Shown: in pieces, positions 40,370 through 51,913 of the stretch
How the letters are laid out: every line of letters starts with the position of its first letter
Position numbering within the stretch: the first letter of the stretch is position 1
Assembly: GCF_023509015.1 (NCBI RefSeq)
Contig: NZ_CP094975.1
Location: 1,247,501 to 1,311,500 of the forward strand
Direction of reading: 5' to 3'
From: Pseudomonas abieticivorans
GTDB lineage: Bacteria > Pseudomonadota > Gammaproteobacteria > Pseudomonadales > Pseudomonadaceae
Length of the DNA stretch: 64,000 nt
Made by a program: the position numbers and the translations under genes
Notes under the pieces: generated by a model
Databases searched by the model: none
What the model was told of the DNA's origin: nothing
Seen by the model: only the letters and a program-made list of their open reading frames with translations

Positions 40370-43249
40370 ATGCACCCATCATCACCGCTAGACGACGCAC
40401 AAGCCCTGCGCACCCTCGCCCGCCAACTGGTCAGCAACTGCCCCGACATGCGCCAGGTGGCCCGCGAGATCGCTCAGGGGTTGATCAAGAAACATACCGG
40501 CCTGGCGTTGGAACCCGACAACGTGTGGTGGCACCTCTGGGACAACACTCAGGGCAGCCCTCGCACTTACAACGGCTGGGTGCATGATGATCGGCCGATT
40601 CAGTCGCTGACCTTCCCGCAACTGGTGGTCCACCGCTTCGCCAGCAACTTCCAGGAGAATCCGGACGCCCTGCAAGAGCACGGTGGCTTCTACCAGGCAG
40701 GTCCCTGGGCATCGATCTATGACCAAAGCAATGAAGTGCGGATCCTGCCGCAACAGATCCTCAAGGACTTCTGGGCCATCGACTTTCGCTGGTACTACGA
40801 AAACAAACTCAATCAATACTGGGAGCACCATGCCCGCGACTTCCGCACGCTGGCCAAGGCACGCTACCTGGCCAGCGCCCTGGCCGATCGCCAGGCGCTG
40901 CGTATTTCCGATGATCATTTCCAGACCCTGGTGCGTGCCGTCGCCGGCAACGTGAGCTGGCCGGTAGACCTGGCCACGCTTGAAGCCGACCATCACCCCC
41001 AGCCCGGGCTTGCGGTGTACCCGTTCGACATCAGCGGTATCGTTTCCAGCGACATCCTGCGCATCGTCGAAACCAATGGCCGCCAATACCTCTACGTACC
41101 CGGCGAGCTCAATGCCTTCCACGTATTCGAAACGCCCTATGACCTACTGTGGTGGGTGCTGGGCGAAACCAACATGGCGGAAAACCGCGCACGCTTCATG
41201 TCGCACTTTTGCGTCAGCGACCAACAACAAGGCAGCACCACCGGCCTCAATCACCTGCTGGACGTGCTGGTCTATCATCTGGGCGCCCACCACAGCAGCG
41301 TCTTCAACCAGGTCACCACCCCCATCACCCAAGACCCATTCACCTTCCTGCAGCAAGCCGCCAAGGCGCGCATGCACAACGACGCTGCGCTGCTGCTGCC
41401 CACCAATGGCGAGTACCGCAAGATCATGTGGATTGGCTACCTGGGCGCGGCATCCAAGGTGTTCAGCCCGATCGCCGCAGTGGACTGGCCGGTGGCGCTG
41501 GCGTTGGTAGGCGCGGGTATCGCCGGCATGGGCTTGAACATCGACCAGTCGATCAATGGCCGTACCACAGCCCTGCGCGAGAAGGGCGTGGTGGGGGCAA
41601 TCTTCAGCGCCATCGACATCCTGTTCAACGCCACGATGCTGGGGGGGCCGCTTGCCGAGGCATTCCAGGGCATCAAGGCGATAGAGCCGGCACAGGCCAT
41701 TGCCGAGGTGGAACGCGCATTGCCCAGCGTGCTGCGCAGCAGCGATACGCCAGCGCTGTTGCGGTCCATGGAAAGCAACGAAGTACTCAAGGACACGGCC
41801 AGCACAGCCGAAGGCCACATGAAGGGCGTACAGGTGAATGGCCGCGGCGAAATGTTCATCGAGATCGCCGATCTACCCTATTGCGTGCGCTATGTGAGCG
41901 AGTTGAAAACCTGGGTAGTCATCGACCCGGCCAATCCGTTTTCTTTCTACAAGAACGTTCCGGTCAAGTTGAACGATGCGGGCCTGTGGGAGCCGCTCAA
42001 GGCGGGCGGGCTACGCGGTGGCGGCGGCATCTTTGGCAAGAAACCGTGGGGCCGCGCCGTAGCCCCGGCCCAGGAAGTACGTACCCCGACGTATCGCTAT
42101 GACACCCCACAGGCGCTGCGCGGCAAACTGCGCAATGCGGCCAATGGGCATGACAACAAAATGCTGCAAGGCTGGGCCAATATTCGCGATGAAGAAGAAA
42201 ACGAGGCGTTCGTGCAGTTGCGTGCACTGCGCGATAAATTACAAGTAGAGGCCGAACACTACTTCGAGCATGTGGCCCTCCCCTCGCGCCCGACCATCGT
42301 CGACCTGGACCCTATCACCCAGGAAAAATACTTTTTGAAAGAGCACCTGGACCGCGCACCCGGCCTGGTGATTGGCGAAAGCCATGCCAGCATCGGCAGC
42401 AAAAAACTGCTGATCGACAACATGGCATTGCTGGCCCGCGAAGACGTGCGCACCCTGTACATGGAACACCTGCTGACCGACTTCCATCAGGCCGACCTGG
42501 ACGCCTTCGCCCGCACCGGTGAGCTCAACCCTGCGCTGGAACAGTACCTGGACGACCTGGACAAGGGCTTTCACACCGACCCCAGCGGGCAGTTCACTTT
42601 CAAGGAACTGGTAAGGGTGGCCAACCAGCACCATATCCGCATCCAGGCCATCGACTGCCTGGCCAGCTACCGCCTCAGCGGCATGAATGACACCACCGGC
42701 AACCTGCGGCAAAAGATGATGAACTACGTTGCCCAGTCCGTGATCAAGGGCACCCAGCGCATCCGTGATGGCGGCAAGTGGGTCGCGTTGATGGGCAACA
42801 CCCACGCCAACACGTTCGCCGGCGTACCAGGGGTGTCGGAGCTGGAAGGTGCCATCGGTATTCGCGTCGAAGACGTGCCCAGCACCCAAGGCCGAGGCCT
42901 GCGCCCCGACCCGGGCTTGCACGTGGAAAAACATGTACTTGATCCCGGCGGCGACGTGAAGTGCGACCTGCTGTACCAGATGCAGACCCTGGCAGACCAC
43001 CCCGCCACCATTCGCCTGGAAAACAAGCTCATACGCCCGGGCATGTTCGCAGTCGACAACAGCACCCAGCCGCCCCAGATCGTTCATCGCACCGGCGACA
43101 ACACCCTTGCCTTCACGCCCATCCACACCGAAGCCAACTTCGTGTATATCCAGCGCCCACGCTGGACCTACATCAATGACCGGCGCTTCGAAAGCCTGCG
43201 CGAACTGATCACCGCGATGAAAGTGATCGGCATGACACACATGGAGTAA
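40370..43249 (+). CDS. Dermonecrotic/membrane-targeted toxin-like protein with a TIKI/ChaN-like C-terminal domain
   Basis: The 959-residue protein has no signal peptide. The N-terminal 300 residues (TFPQLVVHRFASNF, ILKDFWAIDFRWYYENKLNQYWEHHARDFRTLAKARYLASAL) resemble the dermonecrotic-toxin domain common in large Pseudomonas toxins. A hydrophobic stretch (about 354-392) may insert in membranes. The C-terminal part has GLVIGESHAS (GExH near 670), TLYMEHLLTDFHQADLDAFA and VALMGNTHANTF (GxxH near 808), the paired motifs of the TIKI/TraB/EreA/ChaN superfamily, which includes the C2 domain of Pasteurella multocida toxin. The PMT C3 deamidase is absent. AAGGG precedes the ATG. The toxin role is inferred from family resemblance; no immunity or secretion gene is adjacent. 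Confidence 0.75.
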   Translation: MHPSSPLDDAQALRTLARQLVSNCPDMRQVAREIAQGLIKKHTGLALEPDNVWWHLWDNTQGSPRTYNGWVHDDRPIQSLTFPQLVVHRFASNFQENPDALQEHGGFYQAGPWASIYDQSNEVRILPQQILKDFWAIDFRWYYENKLNQYWEHHARDFRTLAKARYLASALADRQALRISDDHFQTLVRAVAGNVSWPVDLATLEADHHPQPGLAVYPFDISGIVSSDILRIVETNGRQYLYVPGELNAFHVFETPYDLLWWVLGETNMAENRARFMSHFCVSDQQQGSTTGLNHLLDVLVYHLGAHHSSVFNQVTTPITQDPFTFLQQAAKARMHNDAALLLPTNGEYRKIMWIGYLGAASKVFSPIAAVDWPVALALVGAGIAGMGLNIDQSINGRTTALREKGVVGAIFSAIDILFNATMLGGPLAEAFQGIKAIEPAQAIAEVERALPSVLRSSDTPALLRSMESNEVLKDTASTAEGHMKGVQVNGRGEMFIEIADLPYCVRYVSELKTWVVIDPANPFSFYKNVPVKLNDAGLWEPLKAGGLRGGGGIFGKKPWGRAVAPAQEVRTPTYRYDTPQALRGKLRNAANGHDNKMLQGWANIRDEEENEAFVQLRALRDKLQVEAEHYFEHVALPSRPTIVDLDPITQEKYFLKEHLDRAPGLVIGESHASIGSKKLLIDNMALLAREDVRTLYMEHLLTDFHQADLDAFARTGELNPALEQYLDDLDKGFHTDPSGQFTFKELVRVANQHHIRIQAIDCLASYRLSGMNDTTGNLRQKMMNYVAQSVIKGTQRIRDGGKWVALMGNTHANTFAGVPGVSELEGAIGIRVEDVPSTQGRGLRPDPGLHVEKHVLDPGGDVKCDLLYQMQTLADHPATIRLENKLIRPGMFAVDNSTQPPQIVHRTGDNTLAFTPIHTEANFVYIQRPRWTYINDRRFESLRELITAMKVIGMTHME

Positions 43250-43474
43250 TCCGCACCGCCAACCACTGTCGAAGGCTGCCTGCCTCAGCGGTGACGGGCA
43301 GGCGGCAATGGGCCATTAGCACATCTGCCCTAATTGATCCCTGGGCGCCTTCGACATTAAATCTGCGGGCAAAAAGAGGGGGCTCCGCCTGAGCATCTGC
43401 ACGCCACCCCCACGCAAGAACGCCACCACACCCTCAAGAATAGAGGGAAGCGCAAACCAACCAAGAAGGTTCCC

Positions 43475-43762
43475 ATGAAACAACTTCGCACGCCCCTCAC
43501 GCTCACTCTGTTCAGCGCCCTGGTACTCGGCCTGGGCGGATGCCAAGTGGTCAAGCCCTCGGAAAACGACCTCAAGAGCCGAGCCCAGACCAGTATTGGC
43601 AAGCCTGTGAGCAAAATTTCCAACGTACGCAACGACAGCAGCACCACCTACTTCACGGCCAACACGGGCAGCGCCGAGTACGCCTGCGAACTGCCTAGCG
43701 GCGCCATGGTCGCATTGGGTTCAATGGGCATGGGCATGGGCGCCCAATGCACCAAGCAATAA
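43475..43762 (+). CDS. Small putative lipoprotein
   Basis: The 95-residue protein has a lipoprotein signal (TLTLFSALVLGLGGC, lipidated Cys near 23) followed by a short polar domain with two more cysteines (YACELPSG near 72 and AQC near 91) that could form a disulfide. The C-terminal GSMGMGMGAQC is Gly/Met-rich. AGAAGG gives a good ribosome binding site. I do not recognise the family. It lies 225 bases downstream of the toxin-like gene, and that gap shows nothing I can name. Confidence 0.72.
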   Translation: MKQLRTPLTLTLFSALVLGLGGCQVVKPSENDLKSRAQTSIGKPVSKISNVRNDSSTTYFTANTGSAEYACELPSGAMVALGSMGMGMGAQCTKQ

Positions 43763-43783
43763 GCCTGCAAGCCTGCCCACGCG

Positions 43784-45397
43784 TCAACGGCTCATAGCCG
43801 CACGGCCAAGCTCGCGCAAACTAGAGCGCAGTTCAGCCGGGTGCACAGGCTTGGAAAGGATGGCGATCTGACGGTCTTGCAACTGCGCCTGGATAGCTAG
43901 CACGTCATGCCCGGTGAGTATCAGCGCCGGCACCGCCCAGCCACGCTGCTGGCGCAACTGATCGATGCACTCGATGCCGGTGGCGTGGTTGCCCAGGTCA
44001 TGGTCAGCGATGATTACATCGCAATCGCTGGCCAGGCCAAGGCCATTTGACTCGGCCTGCACCGAGCAGCCCCAGCGCTCCAGCAACGCTTGGGTTGCCA
44101 GCAGCACGTTGTGATCATCCTCCACCAGGCAGACCTTCAACCCGGTGAGCAGCCCAGTCTGGTGCACTCCCTCACCAACGCATGCTTGTCGGGGCGCTAA
44201 CGCCTGCGGCAAGCCAGAGAGGCAAACAGAGGTGCCATGGCCCACCCGCGAACGAATAGCCACTTGCACGGCCATCAATTCCCCCAAGCGCTTGACGATC
44301 GACAGGCCCAGGCCCACGCCTTCAACGTCCTTGTCGCGCCGTTGACGTACCCGATAGAACTCTTCGAATACGCTTGAAAGGTGCTCTGGCGCGATCCCTT
44401 TCCCCTGATCGTGTACCACGATCACCAGAGCATCGCCACGCTTGCGCACACCGATCAGCACCGGCCGCTGGGCGCCGTACTTCAAGCAATTGGACAGGAT
44501 GTTCTGAACCATGGTGCGCAGCAGCGCCGGGTCTGCGCGAACCCAGTGGCTGCAAGGCCGCAAGCGCAACGCTACACCGGCCCAGCGCGCCGCCTCGGCA
44601 TTCTGGCGCACAAGGTCGGCCAAAAAGCGCCCCAGGTGCAGGGTCTGATAACTGGGCAGTACCCGGCCATTGTCCAGCGTGTACAGGTCCAGGATCGAAT
44701 GGAACAGCTGCGAAACGTTAAGCAGCGAGCGGTCGATGCTGTCCACCAGGCGCCGCTCGTCTTGCCCCAGGCGTGCTTCGCGCAGGCAGGCAGTGAACAG
44801 GCCTATGGAGTGAATCGGCTGACGCAGGTCATGGCTGGCCTGGGCCAGGAAGCGGGATTTTTCCAGGTTGGCGGCGATTGCCTCCTCAGAGGCCTTGCGG
44901 GTGCGCTCCAACAGCAGGTGGGCGTATACCGGGATCACCGTGCTGGTAATCATCAGCATCAGCACCATGAACGGGTGCGCCTGCCAATACGGTGTCAGCC
45001 GGTAGATGATCAACAGCGCCAGCAATGCCAGGCCCGTGGCAATCGCCAGGTAGCGCGAGCCAAAGCGCATGCCGTTGCCCAGGTTCACCCAGACCATCAC
45101 TGCGTACAGCGGCAACGCGGCCTCACCGCCCACCACCAGGCCGAACGAGGTGCCCGTGTAGTCGTGGATCATGCCCAGCACTCGGCGCGCCGAATAATGC
45201 CCGGGCCACCTGGCGATCACCTGGCGAAAACCGATGGAGGCCAGCAGGAACACGGCGATATAAACAATCACCGGCAGGTAGGTGCGCACCTCGTGCCCCG
45301 GCAGAAAACCCAGCACGCAGATATAGGCCAAGGCACAGGCGGCCACGATGACGCGCAAGTTGGCCTGGTCCAGTTCGCTGTTTTTCTCCAAGCTCAT
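43784..45397 (-). CDS. Membrane hybrid histidine kinase with C-terminal receiver domain
   Basis: The 537-residue protein has an N-terminal membrane domain of about five to six helices (residues 15-165), a HisKA domain with phospho-His in QASHDLRQPIHSIGLFT near 190, an ATPase domain (NILSNCLKYG, DQGKGIAPEHL, GVGLGLSIVKRLG), and a receiver domain from about 415 (CLVEDDHNVL, phospho-Asp in DVIIADHDLG, SKPVHP). It is divergent from a LuxR-type response regulator 98 bases away, which is its likely partner. The signal is unknown. Confidence 0.9.
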   Translation of the reverse strand: MSLEKNSELDQANLRVIVAACALAYICVLGFLPGHEVRTYLPVIVYIAVFLLASIGFRQVIARWPGHYSARRVLGMIHDYTGTSFGLVVGGEAALPLYAVMVWVNLGNGMRFGSRYLAIATGLALLALLIIYRLTPYWQAHPFMVLMLMITSTVIPVYAHLLLERTRKASEEAIAANLEKSRFLAQASHDLRQPIHSIGLFTACLREARLGQDERRLVDSIDRSLLNVSQLFHSILDLYTLDNGRVLPSYQTLHLGRFLADLVRQNAEAARWAGVALRLRPCSHWVRADPALLRTMVQNILSNCLKYGAQRPVLIGVRKRGDALVIVVHDQGKGIAPEHLSSVFEEFYRVRQRRDKDVEGVGLGLSIVKRLGELMAVQVAIRSRVGHGTSVCLSGLPQALAPRQACVGEGVHQTGLLTGLKVCLVEDDHNVLLATQALLERWGCSVQAESNGLGLASDCDVIIADHDLGNHATGIECIDQLRQQRGWAVPALILTGHDVLAIQAQLQDRQIAILSKPVHPAELRSSLRELGRAAMSR

Positions 45398-45495
45398 GGG
45401 AAAACATCCTTGGTATCAATAGATCCATCACGCGCCACCCGGCGCGGCAGTAAAATAACATGCCTTGAAAAAGTCGCGCCCAGGGAGGGCTCGCC

Positions 45496-46098
45496 ATGCC
45501 GTGCAGGATCATAGTCGCCGACGATCACCCGCTGTTTCGCGAAGCCCTGGTGCACACCGTGCAACGGCTGCTGCCCGAAGCGTCGATAGAGCAAGCAGGC
45601 GACCTGGAGACCGTGCGAACGCAGTTACTGACCGGCACGGAGGTCGACACGCTGATCCTCGACCTGCGCTTTCCTGGCCTGACCTGCATGAGCCAACTCA
45701 GCGACTTGCGCCAGCAACTGCGGCGCACCACCTTGATCGTGGTGTCGATGGTCGATGACCCCGCCTTGATCGATCAGCTCATGCAACTGGGGATCGACGG
45801 TTTTATCGGCAAAAACATCGCCCCGGACGACATCGGCCAGGCGCTGCTGGCGATCCGCGCCGGCGAGGTGCTGGTCAAGTATGCCGCGTCAGGCTTGCTG
45901 CCGCTGGAAACCCACCCGCTCACGGCCCGCCAGCACGCCATCCTGCGCCTGATCGCCCAAGGCAAGACCAACAAGGAAATCGCCCGGGAGCTGAATATCT
46001 CGCCCTTTACCGTGCGCATCCATGTGTCGTCGCTGCTGCGCAGCTTGGGTGTACCGTCACGGGCCGCGGCCGCTGCCAAGTATTCGGGGGTGGGGTGA
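45496..46098 (+). CDS. LuxR/NarL-family response regulator
   Basis: The 200-residue regulator has a receiver domain ([13 protein letters not shown], phospho-Asp in [10 protein letters not shown] near 54, Lys in GFIGKNI near 103) and a LuxR-type HTH ([40 protein letters not shown]). GGGAGG lies upstream of the ATG. It is divergently paired with the hybrid kinase. The general arrangement resembles the EraR/ErbR family of Pseudomonas, but I cannot assign an orthologue. Confidence 0.9.
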   Translation: MPCRIIVADDHPLFREALVHTVQRLLPEASIEQAGDLETVRTQLLTGTEVDTLILDLRFPGLTCMSQLSDLRQQLRRTTLIVVSMVDDPALIDQLMQLGIDGFIGKNIAPDDIGQALLAIRAGEVLVKYAASGLLPLETHPLTARQHAILRLIAQGKTNKEIARELNISPFTVRIHVSSLLRSLGVPSRAAAAAKYSGVG

Positions 46099-46106
46099 GC
46101 GGGCAC

Positions 46107-46130
46107 AAAAAAGCCCGCAGTTACGCGGGC
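46107..46130 (-). terminator. Intrinsic terminator for guaA
   Basis: On the minus strand GCCCGC-GTAACT-GCGGGC is followed by six T, about 50 bases after the guaA stop. On the plus strand the stem is followed by TTCT only, so it should be weaker for the response-regulator gene. Confidence 0.85.
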
Positions 46131-46179
46131 TTCTGGGTACATCCATCACGCTCGGTGCCGGCCTAGGCCAGGCGCCCAA

Positions 46180-47757
46180 TCATTCCCACTCAATCGTCGC
46201 TGGCGGCTTGCTCGACACGTCGTACGTCACCCGCGAAATGCCTTCGATCTCGTTGATGATCCGGCCGCTGACGGTTTCCAGCAGCTCGTAAGGCAGGTGC
46301 GCCCAACGTGCGGTCATGAAGTCGATGGTTTCCACTGCACGCAGTGCCACGACCCAGGCGTAACGACGGCCGTCGCCGACCACGCCGACCGATTTAACTG
46401 GCTGGAACACCACGAAGGCCTGGCTGACCTTGTGGTACCAGTCGGCCTTGCGCAGCTCTTCGATGAAGATGTGGTCGGCGCGACGCAGCAGGTCGGCGTA
46501 CTCCTTCTTCACTTCACCCAGGATGCGCACGCCCAGGCCCGGGCCTGGGAATGGGTGGCGGTAGACCATGTCGTACGGCAGGCCCAGTTCCAGGCCAAGG
46601 CGACGAACCTCATCCTTGAACAGTTCGCGCAGCGGCTCGACCAGTTTCAGGTTCATTTCTTCCGGCAGGCCGCCCACGTTGTGGTGCGACTTGATCACGT
46701 GGGCCTTGCCGCTCTTGGCGCCAGCCGACTCGATCACGTCCGGGTAGATGGTGCCCTGGGCCAGGTACTTGATGTTGTCCAGCTTGCAGGATTCGGCATC
46801 GAACACGTCGATGAAGGTGCGGCCGATGATCTTGCGCTTTTTCTCTGGGTCCGCTTCACCGGCCAGGTTACCGAGGAACTGCTCTTCGGCGTTGGCGCGG
46901 ATCACTTTGACGCCCATGTTCTCGGCGAACATGGCCATCACTTGCTCGCCTTCGTGCAGGCGCAGCAAACCGTTGTCGACGAACACGCAGGTCAACTGGT
47001 CGCCGATGGCCTTGTGCAGCAAGGCCGCGACCACCGAGGAGTCCACGCCGCCCGACAAGCCCAGCAACACGTTGTCGGTACCGACCTGGGCACGGATGTT
47101 GGCAATGGCGTCTTCAGCGATTTTCGACGGGGTCCACAGCGCTTCGCAGCCACAGATGTCGAGGATGAAGCGCGACAGGATGCGACCGCCTTGCTTGGTG
47201 TGGGTCACTTCCGGGTGGAACTGCACGCCATAGTAGCCGCGCGCATCGTTCACCATGCCAGCGATCGGGCAGCTCGGGGTGCTGGCCAGCACGTGGAAGT
47301 CTTCCGGCATCTTGGTGACCTTGTCACCGTGGCTCATCCACACGTCCAGGCCCAGCACGCCATCGGCGTCCACGTGGTCTTCGATACCATCGAGCAGGCG
47401 GCTCTTGCCAACCACGTCGACGCGGGCGTAGCCGAATTCACGCAGCTCGGAACCTTCGACCTTGCCACCTAGCTGTTCAGCCATGGTCTGCATGCCGTAG
47501 CAGATGCCGAATACCGGCACGCCCAGGTCCCATACAGCTTGCGGCGCGCGCGGGCTGTTGGCTTCGTGGACGGACTCGGGGCCGCCGGCGAGGATGATCC
47601 CGCGCGGGGCGAATTCGCGAATCGCTTCGTCGTCCATGTCGAAGGGGTGCAGTTCGCAATACACGCCGATTTCGCGCACGCGGCGGGCGATCAGCTGGGT
47701 GTACTGGGAGCCGAAGTCCAGGATCAGGATTCGGTGAGCATGAATGTCGAGGGCCAT
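46180..47757 (-). CDS. guaA: GMP synthase (glutamine-hydrolysing)
   Basis: The 525-residue enzyme converts XMP to GMP. It has an N-terminal class-I glutaminase (nucleophile Cys in FGICYGMQ near 85, HPEVTHT near 180), an ATP-pyrophosphatase domain (GLSGGVDSS near 232-240) and the C-terminal dimerisation domain ending in TIEWE. It lies downstream of guaB with a 105-base gap, and ends at an intrinsic terminator. Confidence 0.97.
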   Translation of the reverse strand: MALDIHAHRILILDFGSQYTQLIARRVREIGVYCELHPFDMDDEAIREFAPRGIILAGGPESVHEANSPRAPQAVWDLGVPVFGICYGMQTMAEQLGGKVEGSELREFGYARVDVVGKSRLLDGIEDHVDADGVLGLDVWMSHGDKVTKMPEDFHVLASTPSCPIAGMVNDARGYYGVQFHPEVTHTKQGGRILSRFILDICGCEALWTPSKIAEDAIANIRAQVGTDNVLLGLSGGVDSSVVAALLHKAIGDQLTCVFVDNGLLRLHEGEQVMAMFAENMGVKVIRANAEEQFLGNLAGEADPEKKRKIIGRTFIDVFDAESCKLDNIKYLAQGTIYPDVIESAGAKSGKAHVIKSHHNVGGLPEEMNLKLVEPLRELFKDEVRRLGLELGLPYDMVYRHPFPGPGLGVRILGEVKKEYADLLRRADHIFIEELRKADWYHKVSQAFVVFQPVKSVGVVGDGRRYAWVVALRAVETIDFMTARWAHLPYELLETVSGRIINEIEGISRVTYDVSSKPPATIEWE

Positions 47758-47792
47758 GACTATTTCTCGTCAGTGGTAATCGGAAACAACAC

Positions 47793-47855
47793 GGGGCTGC
47801 CATGAACAGCCCCGCCTTAAATTCAATCTCGCCGCCAGGCACAGGCCCGGCGGCG
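47793..47855 (-). other. Two hairpins in the guaB-guaA intergenic region
   Basis: GGGGCTG/CAGCCCC (47793-47799, 47807-47813) and CGCCGCC/GGCGGCG (47830-47836, 47849-47855) are inverted repeats without a U run. They could affect mRNA stability or the guaB:guaA ratio. Confidence 0.5.
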
Positions 47856-47862
47856 ACAACTA

Positions 47863-49975
<2,113 letters not shown>

Positions 49976-50033
49976 GGGGCGGCCCTGCGGCAGACGGTAA
50001 AAGCCGGGCAGCATAATCGCGTGGGGGCACAGG

Positions 50034-50804
50034 TCAAGCACTGAGGTAACGCGTGACCAGCGCCAGACCACTGGCCAACACCAGCCAGGTCACCAGGCGA
50101 ACAAAGGCTTCGCGGGACATATTCAGTGTAATGCGCCGCGCCGTGGCCATGCCCAGTAGCATGGACGGCAGCAGACAAACGGCTAGCAACAACAGCGACA
50201 GGTCGGCGTACACCCCCGCCAGCAGGAACAGGCTCAAGCGCACCACGGTGCTGCAACTGATCAACGCACTTTGCGTGGCCCGCGCTTCTTCCTTTTTGGC
50301 CAGCCGCGCATTCAGGTAGATGGCATAGAGAAAACCACCGCTGCCAAACAGTGCACCAAACAGCCCGCCGGTGACGCCCATGGGTATCGCCCACAACGGG
50401 TTCAAGGTCGTGGGTTTGCGCTTCACCGCCAAGTTGTAGACGGCATAGGTGCTGATGAACAACCCCATCAACAGCATCAAAAGGTCGGAATGCAGGTTAA
50501 GCAGGAAGATCACCCCCAGTGTGCAGCCCACCGCCATGCACGGAAGTAATCGCAGCAACTCCTTGCGCGCCACCGCCTTGCGCGTCGGCAGCAAGTTGCC
50601 GAAGGCGGCGACAAAATCCAGCACCACCAGCAGCGGAATGATCCGCGACAGCGGCATGAACAGGATCAGCACCGGGCCTGCGATCAGCGCGGTGCCGAAG
50701 CCTGCGATGCCGAACACCACGTAGGCGGCGGCCACTCCCAGCAAGATGCATAGCCAGGCCAGCGGGGTGAAGGGCAGCTGTGCCCATAAGGTGGTCAGCG
50801 TCAT
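50034..50804 (-). CDS. TauE/SafE family anion permease
   Basis: The 256-residue inner-membrane protein has seven to eight helices and the TauE/SafE glycine motifs GIAGFGTALIAGPVL near 32-46 and GGLFGALFGSGGFLYAIYL near 145-163. Members export sulfite, sulfonates or other organic anions. The divergent LysR regulator 104 bases away probably controls it; the substrate cannot be told from sequence. Confidence 0.88.
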   Translation of the reverse strand: MTLTTLWAQLPFTPLAWLCILLGVAAAYVVFGIAGFGTALIAGPVLILFMPLSRIIPLLVVLDFVAAFGNLLPTRKAVARKELLRLLPCMAVGCTLGVIFLLNLHSDLLMLLMGLFISTYAVYNLAVKRKPTTLNPLWAIPMGVTGGLFGALFGSGGFLYAIYLNARLAKKEEARATQSALISCSTVVRLSLFLLAGVYADLSLLLLAVCLLPSMLLGMATARRITLNMSREAFVRLVTWLVLASGLALVTRYLSA

Positions 50805-50851
50805 GCAGGCGTACTCCTATCAACGGGTATGAAGAAACTTTAGCCAGTACG

Positions 50852-50866
50852 TAGTCATGCTGACTA
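50852..50866. promoter_or_regulatory. Candidate LysR operator
   Basis: TAGTCA-TGC-TGACTA is a perfect palindrome midway in the divergent TauE/SafE-LysR intergenic region, where a LysR-type regulator would be expected to bind. Confidence 0.5.
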
Positions 50867-50908
50867 ATATGAGATAAACCCATTAGCCATCTCTTTACGG
50901 CATAGCTC

Positions 50909-51793
50909 ATGATCTCCACTCGCCAATTGCGCTACTTCGTCGACATTGCCGATTGCGGCAGTTTCAGCGCCGCGGCCGAACGCCTGTTCATCGCCCAGTC
51001 GGCCTTGAGCCGACAGATCAAGGACCTGGAAACCCAGCTCGATACGCCGTTGTTTGAACGCACCGCCCGCCAGCCGCGTCTCACCGCAGCAGGCGAAGCC
51101 TTTTTGCCTCGTGCAAGGGCCATGCTGGTGGAGCTTGAGAAAGCCAGCATCATGGCCACGGAAATCGGCAAGGGGCAGCGCGGGGTACTTCGCCTGAGCC
51201 ATTCGAGCACGGTGCCGCTGACCGGTTTTTTGCTGGAGCGGCTGAAGGCCTATTTGGGCGAAAACACCGGCGTGCGCATGGAGATCGCCCAGCAATCCTC
51301 CGAAGCGCAGTTGGAAGAACTGAGCGAACGGCGCTTGGACCTGGGCCTGCTTCGCCTACCCGTGTTGCGCCAGCGCGAGGGCATCGTCTTGCAGCCGCTG
51401 TTTGTCGAGCCGTTGCTGCTGGCGGTGGCAACTGAGCATCGGCTGGCCGGTTGCGCGCAGGTCAGCTTGAAGGCACTGGCCGACGAGCGCTTTATCTCCA
51501 TCCCGCACCGCGAGCGTGGCGGGCTGAGTTACCTGTCGGCCGAGTTGTGCATGGCTGCGGGATTTTTCCCCAAGGCGGCGCAAGTGGTGTCGCGCAAGAC
51601 CACGCAGTTGCAGTTGATTCAGGCGGGGTTCGGGATTGCGCTGCTGCCGGAGTCCATGTCAAGACTGGCGCCGCCGGGGGTGCGTTTGATTAAGCTGATG
51701 GAGGATTGCCAGAGCACCGTAGCGTTGGCTTTTAGGCAGGGTGATTCGGCATTGGTCGCAGAATGCGCCGCCCGATTCACGCCCCCCCTGTAG
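50909..51793 (+). CDS. LysR-family transcriptional regulator
   Basis: The 294-residue protein has the N-terminal winged HTH (RQLRYFVDIADCGSFSAAAERLFIAQSALSRQIKDLE) and a LysR substrate-binding domain from about 92. It is divergent from the TauE/SafE permease and is its likely regulator. The last two codons and the TAG stop fall inside a REP element, so the C-terminus may have been altered by repeat insertion. Confidence 0.92.
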   Translation: MISTRQLRYFVDIADCGSFSAAAERLFIAQSALSRQIKDLETQLDTPLFERTARQPRLTAAGEAFLPRARAMLVELEKASIMATEIGKGQRGVLRLSHSSTVPLTGFLLERLKAYLGENTGVRMEIAQQSSEAQLEELSERRLDLGLLRLPVLRQREGIVLQPLFVEPLLLAVATEHRLAGCAQVSLKALADERFISIPHRERGGLSYLSAELCMAAGFFPKAAQVVSRKTTQLQLIQAGFGIALLPESMSRLAPPGVRLIKLMEDCQSTVALAFRQGDSALVAECAARFTPPL

Positions 51794-51880
51794 GAACGGA
51801 TTTACCCGCGAAGGCCCCACCACTGTACAGCTGACACACCGAGGCGCATTTTTCGCGGATGAATCCGCTCCTACAGGTCG
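51788..51880. repeat. Inverted pair of REP elements between the LysR gene and xseA
   Basis: A minus-oriented copy (51788-51816, CTGTAGGAACGGATTTACCCGCG) covers the LysR stop codon. A plus-oriented copy (51849-51880, TTTCGCGGATGAATCCGCTCC) ends about 15 bases before the xseA -10 box, so it overlaps the position of its -35 region. Confidence 0.85.
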
Positions 51881-51892
51881 CCGGATGATGCC

Positions 51893-51898
51893 TATACC
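51893..51898 (+). promoter_or_regulatory. -10 box immediately before xseA
   Basis: TATACC is six bases before the ATG at 51905, the same geometry as at mltF. Transcription would start at that ATG; the family start is 9 bases further on. Confidence 0.4.
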
Positions 51899-51913
51899 CT
51901 TATCATGCCCCCC

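Noticed and set aside
40370..43249. Complete Pasteurella-type deamidase toxin
   Set aside because: The chain ends after the GExH-type domain; there is no C3-like Cys-His-Asp deamidase domain.
47793..47855. Terminator between guaB and guaA
   Set aside because: The hairpins lack a U run on the minus strand, and guaA is expected to be cotranscribed.
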